DNA of 32,528 nucleotides from the NCBI GenBank assembly GCA_050251575.1, contig JBFWMP010000016.1, forward strand, positions 1 through 32,528, read 5' to 3'. Source of the stretch: X23 sp050251575. GTDB lineage: Bacteria > Bacillota > Clostridia > SK-Y3. Below the pieces are notes generated by a model, which was not told the origin of the DNA, ran no database searches, and saw only the letters and a list, made by a program, of their open reading frames with translations. The position numbers and the translations under genes are program-made. Positions 31,465 through 32,528 of this stretch are shown here, piece after piece; within the stretch, counting starts at the first letter, position 1; every line of letters starts with the position of its first letter.

Positions 31465-32306
31465 TCTTTAGATAACGTTATAACAATTACTTCCGGATGA
31501 TTAAATAGTCTTTGTGGAATGATACTATTCCCAAGTCCTCGGTTTACAACCATTATCGAATCTTCCTCAATATATTTACCTGATGTATAATGTGGGAAAA
31601 AGCCTTGATTAGGAGCTATTATACTACCAATGAGAGGTAATCTTACCTGCCCTCCATGGGCATGCCCGGAAAGTATTAAGTTAAAGCTGAATTGACTGTA
31701 TATAGAAAACACTTCAGGCCGATGAGATAACAAGATCTTAAACCTCTTATCTTCTTCAATTCCTTGCGTTGCCGTGCCTATCTCATTTTCAATTAACTTC
31801 TCTTCACCATCTCTGTCATAACTTGCAGCAGGGTCATCTATTCCAATAATAAAAATTTCATCCTGATTTTTTGCAATTTTTTTATAAGCGTTTCGTAAAA
31901 CAGTCGCACCACTTTCTTTTATGGCTTTTTCTAAAGTATCAAACCTTCCTGACCACCATTCATGATTGCCGGTAACATAATAAACCGGAGCAATCCTGAC
32001 AATCTGCTTCATTAAACCAATTCCAGCTTCTTCATTGTAATCCTTACTATCAATTAAATCTCCGGTAAATACAATTAAATCAGGTTCTATATTTCTTATC
32101 TTCCTAATCAAGTTCCTCTGACTTTCACCAAATGATTTACTATGTAAATCTGATAGGTGCACTATTTTGTATCCATTAAAACTCTGTGGTAATTTATTTG
32201 ATTTAATTGTTACATTAGTAATAGTAATAAAATTGTTTTCATAGTAAAGAAATAGTAATACACAGATAAGTAGAATAAGCGTTGTTAATACTCTTTTTAC
32301 TTTCAT
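31461..32306 (-). CDS. Membrane-anchored metallophosphoesterase (YkuE/YaeI-like)
   Basis: 281 residues. One N-terminal membrane segment (about 6-23, LTTLILLICVLLFLYY) places the calcineurin-like domain outside. All metal motifs are present in order: HLSDLH, FTGDLID, TGNHEWW, LSHRPE and SGHAHGGQ. Relatives act on phosphodiesters, some on UDP-diacylglucosamine or nucleotides; the substrate here is unknown. The start at 32306 (MKVKRV) follows AGGAGGG; the ATG 17 codons earlier has no ribosome site. Confidence 0.92.
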   Translation of the reverse strand: MKVKRVLTTLILLICVLLFLYYENNFITITNVTIKSNKLPQSFNGYKIVHLSDLHSKSFGESQRNLIRKIRNIEPDLIVFTGDLIDSKDYNEEAGIGLMKQIVRIAPVYYVTGNHEWWSGRFDTLEKAIKESGATVLRNAYKKIAKNQDEIFIIGIDDPAASYDRDGEEKLIENEIGTATQGIEEDKRFKILLSHRPEVFSIYSQFSFNLILSGHAHGGQVRLPLIGSIIAPNQGFFPHYTSGKYIEEDSIMVVNRGLGNSIIPQRLFNHPEVIVITLSKD

Positions 32307-32446
32307 AAACCCTCCTGATATCCATTTAAACCTTATTCTATAGATGTTTATACGCATAAAAAAGTTCCATGGATATTCACGGAGCCTTCTCTTTGAATAT
32401 AAACTTGAAAAAATAATAAACTTAAATTTTCATACTCATACAATAA

Positions 32447-32527
32447 GGACATCTTGAAAAAAAGCTTGATAGAATTGACCAAAATATTGCAATGTACTTA
32501 TCCCAAGTGGATGAATGTGGTTACTGG
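32447..32527 (+). pseudogene. Possible transposase remnant at the right edge
   Basis: A frame open to the window end without a start codon, preceded at once by TAA. It reads LDRIDQNIAMYLSQVD, resembling the Lys/Asp-rich helical stretch in the middle of IS1182-type transposases. Only 27 codons are visible, so this is a weak call; the rest of 32307-32446 shows no gene. Confidence 0.25.
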
Positions 32528-32528
32528 G

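Noticed and set aside
1..32528. CRISPR array, prophage or complete insertion sequence
   Set aside because: No regularly spaced repeats, phage gene runs or terminal inverted repeats with an intact transposase were seen.

Overview
The window is about 32.5 kb of AT-rich DNA from a low-GC, endospore-forming Firmicute, most likely an anaerobic member of the Clostridia. The evidence is a GerA-type germinant receptor subunit, BofA, a Spo0E-like phosphatase, spore-type small hydrophobic proteins, strong AGGAGG ribosome sites with frequent GTG/TTG starts, a Bacillus/Clostridium-type large SRP RNA, and the conserved order SRP RNA - dnaX - ybaB - recR - (flavodoxin) - DUF2508 - bofA. I cannot fix the genus from sequence alone. 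A 100-N scaffold gap (21386-21485) means adjacency across it is not proven.

Layout. 1-2931 (minus): start of a second ger gene, a gerA-like gene and an FAD-dependent geranylgeranyl-reductase-family oxidoreductase. 3056-5084 (plus): a compact cluster of five small genes with sporulation-type promoters. Three of them encode variants of an 'acidic cap + FILIFLLLF' hydrophobic module; two encode hydrophilic helical proteins. 5096-9948 (minus): the replication/recombination/SRP block ending in bofA. 10138-13066 (minus): class II aldolase and a membrane HAMP-PAS-GAF-HD-GYP protein. 13364-17571: thiol peroxidase and two convergent ABC-F ATPases. 17617-19606 (minus): DEAD-box helicase and an ECF-transporter S component. 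19833-21380: SDR oxidoreductase, then a divergent Spo0E-like / XRE-regulator pair sharing an operator-rich promoter region. After the gap: a cold-shock protein (minus), then a two-gene operon of a giant alpha-2-macroglobulin-like envelope protein and an exported MEMO-family protein. 28288-32306 (minus): NSS-family sodium symporter, FetAB-like ABC exporter, and a membrane-anchored metallophosphoesterase. The right edge may hold a transposase remnant.

How the parts fit. Sporulation and germination recur: gerA, the small-protein cluster, bofA with a sigma-E-like promoter, and Spo0E under a probable XRE repressor. The best candidate for an undescribed system is the 3.1-5.0 kb cluster. Two of its small genes have matching sigma-K-like promoters, the downstream operon has a sigma-E-like promoter, and an internal repeat is held constant in protein while its codons have diverged. 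Other strong leads are a canonical A-AAA-AAG slippery heptamer in phase inside dnaX, paired GCAAC-N5-GTTGC operators around a consensus promoter, and an alpha-2-macroglobulin homologue without its thioester cysteine that is translationally coupled to a secreted MEMO protein. A perfect 58-bp palindrome and a related 25-bp hairpin look like copies of a dispersed GGGGAYGGTT repeat family.
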